The notes: generated by a model from the sequence alone, not told the origin. A DNA stretch of 40,669 nucleotides from Plebeiibacterium sediminum (GCF_026013605.1 NZ_JAPDPJ010000055.1:1-40669); one strand, 5' to 3'; counted from the first letter of the stretch, positions 26,705-34,645 are shown. Program-made: numbers and translations.

Positions 26705-28078
26705 TTATTCAACTACATAAGAGAATTTTGTGGAGCAGGATTGACATTGAAGTGTGAGCTTTTTAATCTTAATCACTCCCTTTTCAAAACTGAATACTTC
26801 ATTATCGCAGTTCGGGCAAATGGCTCTAGCGTGGTTTATATTTTCATTATTGAGGTTATTTAACCTATTCCATTTCGACATTTCTTCCTTTCGCTTGTCA
26901 TCAATGATTTTAGCATAAATCTGAGTAGTTCTTAAATCATTATGCCCCATAATATCAGATACAGTCTCAAGAGACATACCTAATGTTAATGCACTTACTG
27001 CAAAAGTGTGTCTTGTACAATGAAAAGAGAGGCGTTTTTTTATACCAACCTCATTCATTATAAAGCGTAACATGGGATTTATATCGGAGCTATTTCGCAC
27101 AAAGCCTTGATAAATCTTGTCGTTTGGCTTCTTATCGCCATCTAAATCAAGAACCGATTTAAGCCTTTCTGTAATTGGAATTCGGAGCATCTTTTCTTTA
27201 TCCTTTCGGCTTTTTTCCATCGGCATAATAATCATGTTGTTTTCAATATGTTTGAATCTTAATTTTTTCAGGTCAGAGAGCCTTAATCCGCAATAGCAAC
27301 TGATTAAAATGTGTTGAAGTGTTTCCTGGTATTTCATTCCAGTTAGGTAAGTTTTCCCTCGATTATCCTTCTTGTAGATTTTCAAGAATTGTTCGCTGTT
27401 GTAATAATCATGAAGCATATCCAATTCCTTTAATGAAAGATGGTCTTTTTTACCATCTTCTTTCAGGAATGAAAAATTGCTAAATGGATTTCTGTCTATG
27501 ATATTCTTTTTATGAGCATAGGTTATGAATTTTCTTATCATTGACATGCTATCATAAATTGTGTTTGGCTTGTTATTGAGGTGTTCTATCAGATAGTTTC
27601 GATATTTCTCAAGCCAATTCTCATCGATTTCATAAATGGTAACATTAGCTTGGTATCTTTCAAGTTTAATGATACCGAATTCTAAGCCCTTATATGTGGA
27701 TGCTTTAATTCTATTTCTCTCTTCCTTTAGTCTTGTTTTTGCGAATTCGATAAAGCTTCCGTTAACTTCACTATTTGAGTAAAGGCTTAAAATACTTTCA
27801 AAGGTTACAGGTTGTTTTCTTCTCTCTAATTCGATGATGATTTGCTCAACCTCGCTTTCTTTATCTTTTAAATAGAGATTGTTTTTTTTCGCATCAGGTA
27901 CTTCCCTGATTTCTTTAATCTTTTTGGTTTTGGGATTGTAGTAATCAGGTTTAAGAAAAAGATTTAAAGGAATCTTTTTTGTTTTTCGGTTTAGAGTAAC
28001 CCTAATGTAAAAACGAGACGTACCATCTTTTTTTGTGTACGAGCTGTCTAAAAAAATACTTACTGTAGCATTTGCCAT
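26705..28078 (-). CDS. int: Tyrosine integrase with C-terminal zinc ribbon
   Basis: A 457-residue phage-type integrase. It has an N-terminal Arm-DNA-binding domain ('DGTSRFYIRVTLNRK'), a SAM-like core-binding domain (about 105-200) and a catalytic domain with R266 ('CGLRLSD'), H353 and R356 ('HCTRH'), H379 ('MGHND') and nucleophile Y388 ('TQIYAKI'). All the usual catalytic residues are present. Unusually, the protein continues past the catalytic domain into a small zinc ribbon, with C421/C424 and C445/C448. It is transcribed away from the tRNA-Leu attachment site 227 bp upstream and should catalyse integration and excision there. Three ATTCGGAAACAA repeats lie between gene and site. Confidence 0.9.
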   Translation of the reverse strand: MANATVSIFLDSSYTKKDGTSRFYIRVTLNRKTKKIPLNLFLKPDYYNPKTKKIKEIREVPDAKKNNLYLKDKESEVEQIIIELERRKQPVTFESILSLYSNSEVNGSFIEFAKTRLKEERNRIKASTYKGLEFGIIKLERYQANVTIYEIDENWLEKYRNYLIEHLNNKPNTIYDSMSMIRKFITYAHKKNIIDRNPFSNFSFLKEDGKKDHLSLKELDMLHDYYNSEQFLKIYKKDNRGKTYLTGMKYQETLQHILISCYCGLRLSDLKKLRFKHIENNMIIMPMEKSRKDKEKMLRIPITERLKSVLDLDGDKKPNDKIYQGFVRNSSDINPMLRFIMNEVGIKKRLSFHCTRHTFAVSALTLGMSLETVSDIMGHNDLRTTQIYAKIIDDKRKEEMSKWNRLNNLNNENINHARAICPNCDNEVFSFEKGVIKIKKLTLQCQSCSTKFSYVVE

Positions 28079-28115
28079 AATTTAATAAATTTGTGCTATG
28101 GCAGTCTTTAGAGCT

Positions 28116-28175
28116 ATTCGGAAACAATTCATAACGACCAATATTTATTCGGAAACAATTCGGAAACAAATATTG
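28116..28175. promoter_or_regulatory. Integrase arm-type sites or autoregulatory operator
   Basis: ATTCGGAAACAATTC occurs at 28116-28130 and 28147-28161, and ATTCGGAAACAA again at 28158-28169. The last two are framed by an exact inverted repeat, CAATATTT (28139-28146) and AAATATTG (28168-28175). Position between the integrase start and the attachment core fits arm-binding sites and promoter control. Binding is inferred. Confidence 0.55.
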
Positions 28176-28304
28176 TATTTGTTGTAAATATGGGTTCGAA
28201 TAAATCGCACTAAATCGGAGTAAATGCGAGAAAAAGCTAGTAAATACAGGTATCTATAAAATTGATTGTAAATTTGATTACAATAATATTTGTATCCTAC
28301 AAGT

Positions 28305-28355
28305 TTGAGGGCCGTGTGTACTACGTACGTGCGGGTTCAAGTCCCGCCTTGGGCA
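28305..28355 (+). tRNA. Displaced 3' part of tRNA-Leu(GAG): right attachment site
   Basis: Reading back from the 3' end: discriminator A (28355), acceptor strand CTTGGGC (28348-28354), T-arm GCGGG-TTCAAGT-CCCGC (28331-28347), long variable arm GTAC-TAC-GTAC (28318-28328), anticodon-stem strand CCGTG (28312-28316) and loop TTGAGGG with anticodon GAG. The CACGG expected on the 5' side is absent, so homology stops at the anticodon loop, as for tyrosine-integrase insertion in tRNA genes. CCA is not encoded. This is a non-functional remnant; the intact gene should be at the element's other end. Confidence 0.85.
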
Positions 28356-28359
28356 CAGA

Positions 28360-28396
28360 AAAACTCCCGACTGAGTTATTTTGGTCGGGAGTTTTT
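28360..28396 (+). terminator. Rho-independent terminator of the tRNA-Leu locus
   Basis: AAAACTCCCGAC (28360-28371) pairs with GTCGGGAGTTTT (28384-28395), a perfect 12-bp stem ending in a T run. It directly follows the tRNA remnant, which shows that original chromosome begins here. It also faces the end of the viperin gene. Confidence 0.85.
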
Positions 28397-28439
28397 ATTT
28401 TAGGCACTGATGATTCGATATCAATATTCTTAAACTGGT

Positions 28440-29327
28440 CTATTCCTGTTTCATCAACGAATCATAGATACCACCTCTTTCTAAAAACTTTCCATAGTTA
28501 TACTTCATGCTATTATAAGCATCTTGAACCCCTACTTCTAATATTGGTAAACTATATTTATGTCTCCCGGAGCTGTTTTCAAAAAAACTTCCGGATGGGT
28601 CAATCATTGCATACGATGAAATCATTTGTGAATTGTCTTCTGATACTAAGCCATTAATATGTTTATGCTTGCCCAGAAATAAATCAAATTCCTTATTAGA
28701 AATGAGATACTCATCTACTTTATTGTCGTTCTGCCCTTCAATAGGTAAAACTTGCATTACTTTCCATCTTTTGGGTTTTGCGAACTCAATGAAGTCAACA
28801 AAACTTTCGTTGTAATTAAATATGTTTATTACCGTGTTTAATTTCAATTTGTAATTATTTACTCTAATTCTCTCAATTAATGAGTAATAATGCTCACGCA
28901 GTAATGGCCTCTTACCCTGTAATGCTCTGCCAATTTTAATATTGGTAAATTCGTTTAAGCTATCAATACTCAATCCAATCCAGTCCAAATGCTTTTTGTT
29001 CTTTTTTAGAAAGTCATCTGAAAGCTTTGTACCATTACTAATAATCATAGTTGTCATTCCCAGTTCCTTTGCCAATATAATTAGCTCAGGTAACCAAGGG
29101 CAAAGCGTAGGCTCTCCACCTGCAAAAGTTATTTTCTCAAAGCCAAAACCAGCCAATTGTTTTACAATTTCAATGGCTTTTTCTTTTGGTAAATGTCCTT
29201 TCGGTAAAATACTACTTTTCACATCCTGAAATGTCGCAAAACAAAAGCCACAGTTCATGTTACATGGTTCCCATAAGTGAAAGTTTACACTTGGGATAAT
29301 CTCAATTGCATTAACTAATTTGTTCAT
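28440..29327 (-). CDS. Prokaryotic viperin homologue (radical SAM ddhNTP synthase)
   Basis: About 295 residues. The radical SAM cluster motif CNMNCGFC (CxxxCxxC, C25/C29/C32 counted from the GTG) and the SAM-binding 'FAGGEPTL' are intact. The C-terminal half follows animal viperin closely: 'INIFNYNE', 'RWKVMQVLPIEGQN', 'FLGKHK', 'GLVSEDNSQM', 'LEVGVQDA', 'FLERGG'. Viperins convert nucleoside triphosphates to 3'-deoxy-3',4'-didehydro forms that stop viral RNA synthesis. A GTG at 29336 could extend it by three residues; ATG 29327 is preferred. It lies downstream of a nuclease-like gene with a 60-bp gap filled by a palindrome. The substrate base cannot be read from the sequence. Confidence 0.88.
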   Translation of the reverse strand: MNKLVNAIEIIPSVNFHLWEPCNMNCGFCFATFQDVKSSILPKGHLPKEKAIEIVKQLAGFGFEKITFAGGEPTLCPWLPELIILAKELGMTTMIISNGTKLSDDFLKKNKKHLDWIGLSIDSLNEFTNIKIGRALQGKRPLLREHYYSLIERIRVNNYKLKLNTVINIFNYNESFVDFIEFAKPKRWKVMQVLPIEGQNDNKVDEYLISNKEFDLFLGKHKHINGLVSEDNSQMISSYAMIDPSGSFFENSSGRHKYSLPILEVGVQDAYNSMKYNYGKFLERGGIYDSLMKQE

Positions 29328-29373
29328 AATATTCACGTTTAAAAAGTTAGCTTATAGCTATAACATGAATATT
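29328..29373 (-). promoter_or_regulatory. Nested palindrome at the start of the viperin gene
   Basis: Outer arms AATATTCA (29328-29335) and TGAATATT (29366-29373) are exact complements, with GTT/AAC pairing just inside. Inner arms TAGC (29348-29351) and GCTA (29357-29360) enclose a 5-nt loop. The core AGTTAGCTTATAGCTA matches that of the palindrome before the neighbouring gene. No T run follows, so it is not a plain terminator. Confidence 0.6.
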
Positions 29374-29387
29374 CTGTGAACAATTAA

Positions 29388-31667
29388 TTACGCTAGATAA
29401 TCTGCTTCTGAATTATACTCCCCAAGAGAATATGAATACACGATATTGTCAAACTCTAAATGCTTCCATATTTTATTTTTCTTTATTGCTGATATGATAT
29501 CAAATGGAGAACAGTTATTATCATTTTTCCATAATTTCAAATCCTCTTTCTTTAAAATTCTATCTTGACCCGGCTCTGGAACCCCAGAAGGATTATGATG
29601 ACTAACATTGTCAATATTAAATCCTTCAAATTCATTTATTTCAAGCAGTGTTTTAAACATTTGCGTTGTTCTCATTGAATACAAATCGTCTCTTAAAATA
29701 ATCGTCAATTCAAACAGACTTAGTTTTAAATACTTCTCATAGAAAATATTTTCGTCTCCCACATATACATTTGAAACAATTAATGGTTGGATGTTTAATT
29801 CATCTAAAGAACAATCAATTTTAAGTTCCTTTTTAATTTCAGGAAAATTATCTCTTATGTACTTTTCTCCTTTTTTAAGTTGATTTACAGCATGAATTTT
29901 AAAATTTTCCAATACATATTTATGGTCTCGTTTGGGATTTTCCTCTACATATGTATTTTTTACTTCTACAATGAATATTGTTTTTTCCTTATATGCCAAC
30001 GTGTCAATATCCCCACTAATCCTTGTTTTATTATCAATGGTGTAATTATACTTATAACTTGGCTTAGATTCGAATCCTGCATTTTCAAAAAGCACTGCTA
30101 TATCCCTTTCTGTATCTTCAGTTTGTTTATTATGTGCTAAAATTTCATCTCTAACAAATCTTCGATGGAGTACTACTTCCCATTTCAAGTCTTTGTTTAA
30201 TGCAGATAACCAGAAATATAAATCACCTATCTTTATAAAAGGAGTATCTTCAATGTTAATTAATTGGCCGTTCTTTAAGTTCAAGTCAATAGTAAGATAA
30301 TTAATAATACCAGTCACATCATCCTTACTCCATTGAAAATATTGGATACAATTATTAATTAATTCGTTTTCTTCAAATACTGATACATAGTCAATTTGCC
30401 TTCTTTTTGAAAATACATTTTTAAACTCAGTTTCAAGTTGGCGCTTAAATACATAGTCTACTTTCTTATTTTGAATACCAAAGAATCTACCTTGAGGAAA
30501 TAAATTAGCCGCAAATACTTGAAGTAATAAGATAGCTTTTTCAAAGTCAACCTTACTTTCGGTTGATTCCGGTTTAAAAGCGAAAGGTATATTGAAAAAC
30601 TTAAAATATTCTAAACTAGAATATTTCTTTATTATGTACTCTCTTCTCCACATGTCATTCTCGTCATTACCCTTTCCCTTTAATTCATCTATATTTCCTC
30701 GAATGACTTTGTTTATTAGATAATGCTCATTGTATTTGTCTTTTTTTAAGCTAGTCTGGTAATCCATGTAGCTCTTATTTGTTAAAATTTCAGCTTCATT
30801 ACCATCTATCATTTCAAAGTGAGCATTTCCAGTTAAAATGGAATTCACAATATTTTCATTCTCCGCTTTCGCAAACTGGAAATTAATAATACCCCTTATT
30901 TGTTCTTTAATATCACTTACATTTTCCTTTGGTAGGAATTTAGGATCAAAGTTGTTTTCAAAATATTCTTTTGTCCTTAATGGTGGCAATTCTTGATTCA
31001 ATATTTCAGAAAATGTTTTAATGCAATATTTAGGCTGAGAATGCAAATTATTATTAGAATTATCCTTTCTTTTTGCATTAATGAACTTGTTTAGGATATG
31101 TATCAAATTAAGCCTGTAACTAATTATCTTGCTGTTGTCATTAATATTCTGGGGAGAGTAGTTTTTAAATTTCTGAAAAAACGATATTGCCTGAATGATA
31201 ATATCTTCACAACTGAATTTTAAAATTTCTTCTTGATGTAAATTATCTTGAGCATCCCAATACTCCTTGTTATTTTTCAGAAATTCTAATTCTCTGTAGA
31301 ATTGCTTTAGCTTTATATCTCTGGATGATTTAAAGGATTCAAATGTATCCCAGTGATAAGAGTACTTATAGCTTTCATAAAGTAAAATGAAGCCTTGTGC
31401 AGATTTAAAATCAATACCCACAACAGCTTCTAAAAACCTTGTACTGGCATTTACTCCTCTAGAAAAGTAATAATATAAAATCTCATCCCATAGGTCGGTT
31501 TGAGATAAATCCTTTACGAAATTTGACGCAAAATCAGACTTATAAAAAGTATCTGATACTTTCTTATCCTTAAACGGAGTATTTACTTTCAGGAATAAGT
31601 ATTCTACATCAGAAAATGAATTACCTTCTAATGCTGCTAACGCTTCTTTTAATTTAGTTTTATTCAT
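29388..31667 (-). CDS. PD-(D/E)XK nuclease-domain protein, operon partner of viperin
   Basis: A 759-residue protein. The C-terminal region shows a restriction-type nuclease fold: 'TERDIAVLFENAGFE' (helix with an acidic residue), 'GDIDTLAYKEKTIFIVEVKN' giving D553/D555 and E568-x-K570, then 'HAVNQLKKGEKYI' with a glutamine that often completes the site. This resembles NERD/Mrr-like PD-(D/E)XK domains. The first 500 residues are helical with no motif that I recognise. It is upstream of viperin on the same strand, and both genes start at matching palindromes. A defence role is inferred from the neighbour; the nuclease fold is fairly well supported. Confidence 0.68.
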   Translation of the reverse strand: MNKTKLKEALAALEGNSFSDVEYLFLKVNTPFKDKKVSDTFYKSDFASNFVKDLSQTDLWDEILYYYFSRGVNASTRFLEAVVGIDFKSAQGFILLYESYKYSYHWDTFESFKSSRDIKLKQFYRELEFLKNNKEYWDAQDNLHQEEILKFSCEDIIIQAISFFQKFKNYSPQNINDNSKIISYRLNLIHILNKFINAKRKDNSNNNLHSQPKYCIKTFSEILNQELPPLRTKEYFENNFDPKFLPKENVSDIKEQIRGIINFQFAKAENENIVNSILTGNAHFEMIDGNEAEILTNKSYMDYQTSLKKDKYNEHYLINKVIRGNIDELKGKGNDENDMWRREYIIKKYSSLEYFKFFNIPFAFKPESTESKVDFEKAILLLQVFAANLFPQGRFFGIQNKKVDYVFKRQLETEFKNVFSKRRQIDYVSVFEENELINNCIQYFQWSKDDVTGIINYLTIDLNLKNGQLINIEDTPFIKIGDLYFWLSALNKDLKWEVVLHRRFVRDEILAHNKQTEDTERDIAVLFENAGFESKPSYKYNYTIDNKTRISGDIDTLAYKEKTIFIVEVKNTYVEENPKRDHKYVLENFKIHAVNQLKKGEKYIRDNFPEIKKELKIDCSLDELNIQPLIVSNVYVGDENIFYEKYLKLSLFELTIILRDDLYSMRTTQMFKTLLEINEFEGFNIDNVSHHNPSGVPEPGQDRILKKEDLKLWKNDNNCSPFDIISAIKKNKIWKHLEFDNIVYSYSLGEYNSEADYLA

Positions 31668-31716
31668 ATTTAAACATTATATAAGAGTTAGCTCATGGCT
31701 AATAATGTTTAAATAT
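31666..31716 (-). promoter_or_regulatory. Nested palindrome at the start of the nuclease-domain gene
   Basis: Perfect 15-bp outer arms ATATTTAAACATTAT (31666-31680) and ATAATGTTTAAATAT (31702-31716) enclose inner arms TTAGC (31688-31692) and GCTAA (31698-31702) with loop TCATG. The start codon overlaps the outer arm. The core AGTTAGCTCATGGCTA matches the viperin palindrome except for a paired T/C and A/G change. Confidence 0.65.
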
Positions 31717-31756
31717 ATGCTTCAAAATTAAAAAATAATATCCACAAATAAAATAT

Positions 31757-32149
31757 TCATATTGATTGTACGAATTTTATGGAATCAATCCTTCTCAACC
31801 ACCCCTTCAAAAATTTCTGATTCTGACCTTTTTGTGCAATGATGTGGTAATAATGAATGCGAGCAGATTTTATGGCATTGAATAGCGGTTCTGGAGGACA
31901 GGAATTGATGGCATTAATAGTTTGTTTGCCGATAATCCCATCAAGTTTTAGCTCATAATCAAAGAATCGGTTTAATACTTTTTGAGTACCACAACTTCCC
32001 CAATACCCACTATTTACACACCAATCAAAAATAATTTCTTGTAACGAGCCGGAGTTAATGCTTCCGATTTTGTATTTATCGTAGAATGTATTACGATAGT
32101 ATTTTTTTAACAATGAAGTCAGTAGTGGATTATAATCATTGTATTTCAT
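31757..32149 (-). pseudogene. GH108/PG_binding_3 lysozyme-like fragment, N-terminus missing
   Basis: A 130-residue frame matching the C-terminal two thirds of glycoside hydrolase 108 phage-type lysozymes: 'FDWCVNSGYWGSCGTQKVLN', 'KLDGIIGKQTINAIN' (PG_binding_3) and 'FLKGWLRRID' at the end. The family's N-terminal segment with the catalytic glutamate ('E.GY...D.GG.T..G') is absent. The upstream 25 bp to the response-regulator gene do not contain it. It is probably a relic of a phage lysis or secretion-lysozyme gene, although a shortened peptidoglycan-binding protein cannot be excluded. Confidence 0.55.
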
Positions 32150-32174
32150 TTATCAAAATATTCCGACTAAAGCT

Positions 32175-32876
32175 CTATTGTCCTTCAAGATTGTTTAATA
32201 CCTGCTCTTTATAATTTCTGCCAATAGTAAATCTTCGGTCATCTATTTTAATATATGATGATGTGTAGTGTTCTATTTGATTAATATTAATAATGAAAGA
32301 ACGGTGGATACGTAAAAATATATCAGAAGATAGTTCTTTCTCCATACCAGAAAGTGAATCGTAGCAAATAAGGCTGTTCGTTGTTGTTTTAATTTTAATG
32401 TAATTATCTAGGCCTTCAATATAAAGAATGGTTTCGGTAGGAATATTATAATGCTTTTTATCTGCCTTAACATGAATGATTTCTTTAGGTTTAGCATGAT
32501 TAGTCTGTTCCAATGAAAGAAATTTGTTGATAGCCTTTAAGAACCTTCCGGTAGAAATAGGCTTTAAAAGATAATCAAGTGCATTAAGATCAAAGGCATC
32601 AACAGCATATTCTCTGTAGGCAGTGGTGAAGATTACATAAGGCTGTTTAGGTATGGCTTTTAAGAATTCAATGCCCGAAATGGATGGCATATTAATATCT
32701 AAAAATAATAGATCAATACCTCCTTTGTTTAATTGAGGAATAGCTTCAATAGGTTTAGTGTAAATTCCTACACACTCAAACTGTTCACTAAAATTTTCAA
32801 GATGTTCCTGAATCACTTTTATGGCCAAAGGTTCATCATCAATAATCAGACAAGTATATTTATTTTTAGGGGGCAT
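32175..32876 (-). CDS. LytTR-family response regulator
   Basis: A 233-residue protein: receiver domain (1-120) with acidic pocket 'IIDDEP', phospho-acceptor D60 in 'LLFLDINMP' and K105 in 'LLKPIS', then a LytTR DNA-binding domain (about 130-233; 'HVKADKKHYNIPTETILYIEG', 'FLRIHRSFIININQI'). Its ATG overlaps the stop of the kinase gene as TAATG, so the pair forms a two-component system. Repeats of TATGCCA in front of the kinase gene are candidate binding sites. The likely targets are the kinase operon itself and the divergent ExbB-like gene. Confidence 0.92.
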   Translation of the reverse strand: MPPKNKYTCLIIDDEPLAIKVIQEHLENFSEQFECVGIYTKPIEAIPQLNKGGIDLLFLDINMPSISGIEFLKAIPKQPYVIFTTAYREYAVDAFDLNALDYLLKPISTGRFLKAINKFLSLEQTNHAKPKEIIHVKADKKHYNIPTETILYIEGLDNYIKIKTTTNSLICYDSLSGMEKELSSDIFLRIHRSFIININQIEHYTSSYIKIDDRRFTIGRNYKEQVLNNLEGQ

Positions 32877-34027
32877 TATCTTATAATTTTTAGAGTAACG
32901 TTAAAGTTATTGTTGTCTGTTGATATTTGCAAATCATATCTGTTCTGGTACAATAGTTCAAGTCTTTCGCGTACATTTTTAAGTCCTAAACCCTTACTCT
33001 TTTTAGTTCTAGCCTCAGAAACATTAATATTATGTATGTAGTTATTTATTTTGAATTGTATTTTGGTTGCAGTAACCATTAGTTCCATTGTAATAAAATC
33101 GTTATGGGTTTGTTTTAGTCCGTGCTTAAAAGCATTTTCAACAAAGGGGAATAAAACTAATGGAGCAATTTCTATTCCTGTTAAATCCTCGGGGAAATCA
33201 GTTTTTACGTTAAAACTATCGTCGTGCCGTATTTTTTCAAGTTCAATATAGTTGTTGATGAATTCTATTTCTTTGCTTAATGCTACCTTTTCCGTATTGC
33301 ATTTATAAAGCATATATTCCAGTAAGTCTGATAAGCGTACAATAACTTCTCTTGAAAGTTCCGTGCTTACATTTACAAGGGCATAAAGGTTATTCATCAT
33401 GTTAAAGATAAAGTGCGGGTGAATTTGCTCTTTAAGTAACTGTAGCTGTACTTCCTTAAATTTTAATTCCAGCTGATTCTTTTCCTTTTCAATAATTAGT
33501 TTTTCTTCTTTTGATTGATAAGATTCCCTTGTAAAATAAAACATAGATGATACTAGTGCAATGATATAGGTACCGGTCAGAAGAATAATAACATCTTCTC
33601 TGGAAGGTAAAATGGTATTTTCAAAAGCAATGTTGCTATAAAAAGTAATTAAAAAGAGTGCTATGCTAATTAACCATGACGATATAATAATTAAGAAAAA
33701 GATAGAATAAATAAATAACCCTGTTTTACCTTTATATAAGAACTTTGGAATTAATATTTTATTGATAATTCTTGCACTTGCAAAGCTAATCAGTAATAGC
33801 AGGATGGATACATTTGTACGTATTTGAATATCATAGTGCCTGTTACTAAAAACAAAAAACATAAATAGGCATGCTATGATCCAATAGATGATTTCCCAAT
33901 AAGGAAAAACGTTTTTTCTGTTAGCGCCCTTCGCAATTAGCTGGCTGCCGGGGGATTTTATGTTTCTGTTGTTAGCCATAGCTAACAAATATAAAACGAA
34001 TATAGTTTCAATGTTACTTAATATCAT
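32876..34027 (-). CDS. LytS/YehU-type sensor histidine kinase
   Basis: A 383-residue membrane kinase. Four or five hydrophobic segments (about 44-60, 72-92, 103-130, 145-165, and possibly one at the N-terminus) precede a short coiled coil. A His_kinase (PF06580) region follows with H205 in 'QIHPHFIFNMMNNLYAL', then an ATPase domain with N-box 'FPFVENAFKHGL' and 'GLGLKNVRERL'. No extracellular sensor domain is evident, so it may sense a membrane signal. ATG at residue 17 is an alternative start. It is coupled to the response regulator by a 1-nt overlap. Confidence 0.9.
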   Translation of the reverse strand: MILSNIETIFVLYLLAMANNRNIKSPGSQLIAKGANRKNVFPYWEIIYWIIACLFMFFVFSNRHYDIQIRTNVSILLLLISFASARIINKILIPKFLYKGKTGLFIYSIFFLIIISSWLISIALFLITFYSNIAFENTILPSREDVIILLTGTYIIALVSSMFYFTRESYQSKEEKLIIEKEKNQLELKFKEVQLQLLKEQIHPHFIFNMMNNLYALVNVSTELSREVIVRLSDLLEYMLYKCNTEKVALSKEIEFINNYIELEKIRHDDSFNVKTDFPEDLTGIEIAPLVLFPFVENAFKHGLKQTHNDFITMELMVTATKIQFKINNYIHNINVSEARTKKSKGLGLKNVRERLELLYQNRYDLQISTDNNNFNVTLKIIR

Positions 34028-34031
34028 GTTT

Positions 34032-34110
34032 TTATGCCAACGACATAAAATGCACCCCGAATGGCATAATTGCTATTTATTGTTTTAAATTTGTTTTTAA
34101 GGATGGCATA
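34032..34110. promoter_or_regulatory. TATGCCA repeats between kinase and ExbB-like genes
   Basis: TTATGCCA at 34032-34039 and its complement TGGCATAA at 34062-34069 form an 8-bp inverted repeat. A third TGGCATA lies at 34104-34110, 42 bp (about four helical turns) further. They lie in the divergent promoter region just upstream of the kinase start and are candidate sites for the LytTR regulator. Confidence 0.45.
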
Positions 34111-34190
34111 TGTGTTGTTTCCATAATATATTTTTAAAGATTATCATGAATATTTACAATTGTTCCATTATTAATTTAAACTTCTAAATC

Positions 34191-34592
34191 ATGATAATCA
34201 GATTATTCTTCGAAGGTGGAACATTTTTTATGTCACTTGTCTATTCCATGTGGATACTTGCAATTGTACAGGCAATCCGTTTTATTATTTTATATCGAGG
34301 CATTAAAAATCCTCAAAAACTTATAAGAATCAATAACAGTATTTTATTTTTTGGCAGCTTATCCTTTCTATTTGGTATAACCGGACAAATGATTGGTCTT
34401 ATAGCAGCTTTTGATGCTATTCAGTGTTTGGGTAACGCCAGTATTAAACCCGATATGCTCGCTGGTGGTTTAAAAGTAACTTTTATTGCCCCGCTTTTTG
34501 GTATCACATTTCTGATAATAACAGCTATTATCTGGTTTGTACTCGGTAATTTAAAAAAATACCCTTCTCAAAACGGAGCTATAATCCAGTAA
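34191..34592 (+). CDS. MotA/TolQ/ExbB-like membrane protein
   Basis: A 133-residue protein with three hydrophobic segments (about 10-33, 48-72, 95-120). 'FFEGGTFFMSLVYSMWILAIVQAIRF' near the N-terminus and 'GGLKVTFIAPLFGITFLIITAIIWF' near the C-terminus resemble the outer helices of ExbB/TolQ proton-channel proteins. The protein is shorter than a normal ExbB and has no ExbD/TolR partner nearby, so a proton-channel function is uncertain. It is divergent from the two-component operon and shares its promoter region, which makes it a likely regulated target. Confidence 0.62.
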   Translation: MIIRLFFEGGTFFMSLVYSMWILAIVQAIRFIILYRGIKNPQKLIRINNSILFFGSLSFLFGITGQMIGLIAAFDAIQCLGNASIKPDMLAGGLKVTFIAPLFGITFLIITAIIWFVLGNLKKYPSQNGAIIQ

Positions 34593-34645
34593 GAAAAAAA
34601 TACAGGCTATAATATTTCATTATACATTCACGCTCCTTACATAAG

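Larger units (their letters stand above)
1..28355. mobile_element. Integrative element inserted in tRNA-Leu (right end; left end outside window)
   Basis: The right boundary is a displaced tRNA-Leu(GAG) 3' fragment that keeps its terminator. A tyrosine integrase lies 227 bp inside the boundary. Further in are HTH genes, a primase-helicase, a candidate origin, an Rpn nuclease, and DUF4248-like and J-domain genes. The intact tRNA and the other end must lie left of position 1. A phosphorothioate defence cassette from about 0.8 to 18.9 kb is the cargo. No relaxase, type IV secretion or capsid genes are visible, so the mode of transfer is unknown. The primase and the left-edge gene look less AT-rich than the cargo, which suggests that the cargo and the backbone have different histories. 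Confidence 0.75.

Noticed and set aside
28305-28355. A functional tRNA gene
   Set aside because: The 5' half (acceptor strand, D-arm and 5' anticodon stem) is missing upstream.
28262-28657. Open frame of 131 codons on the plus strand
   Set aside because: It spans the tRNA-Leu remnant, its terminator and the antisense of viperin, so it is fortuitous.
29328-29373. Rho-independent terminator between the nuclease-domain and viperin genes
   Set aside because: No T run follows the stem on the minus strand, and the core is repeated before the first gene, where a terminator makes no sense.
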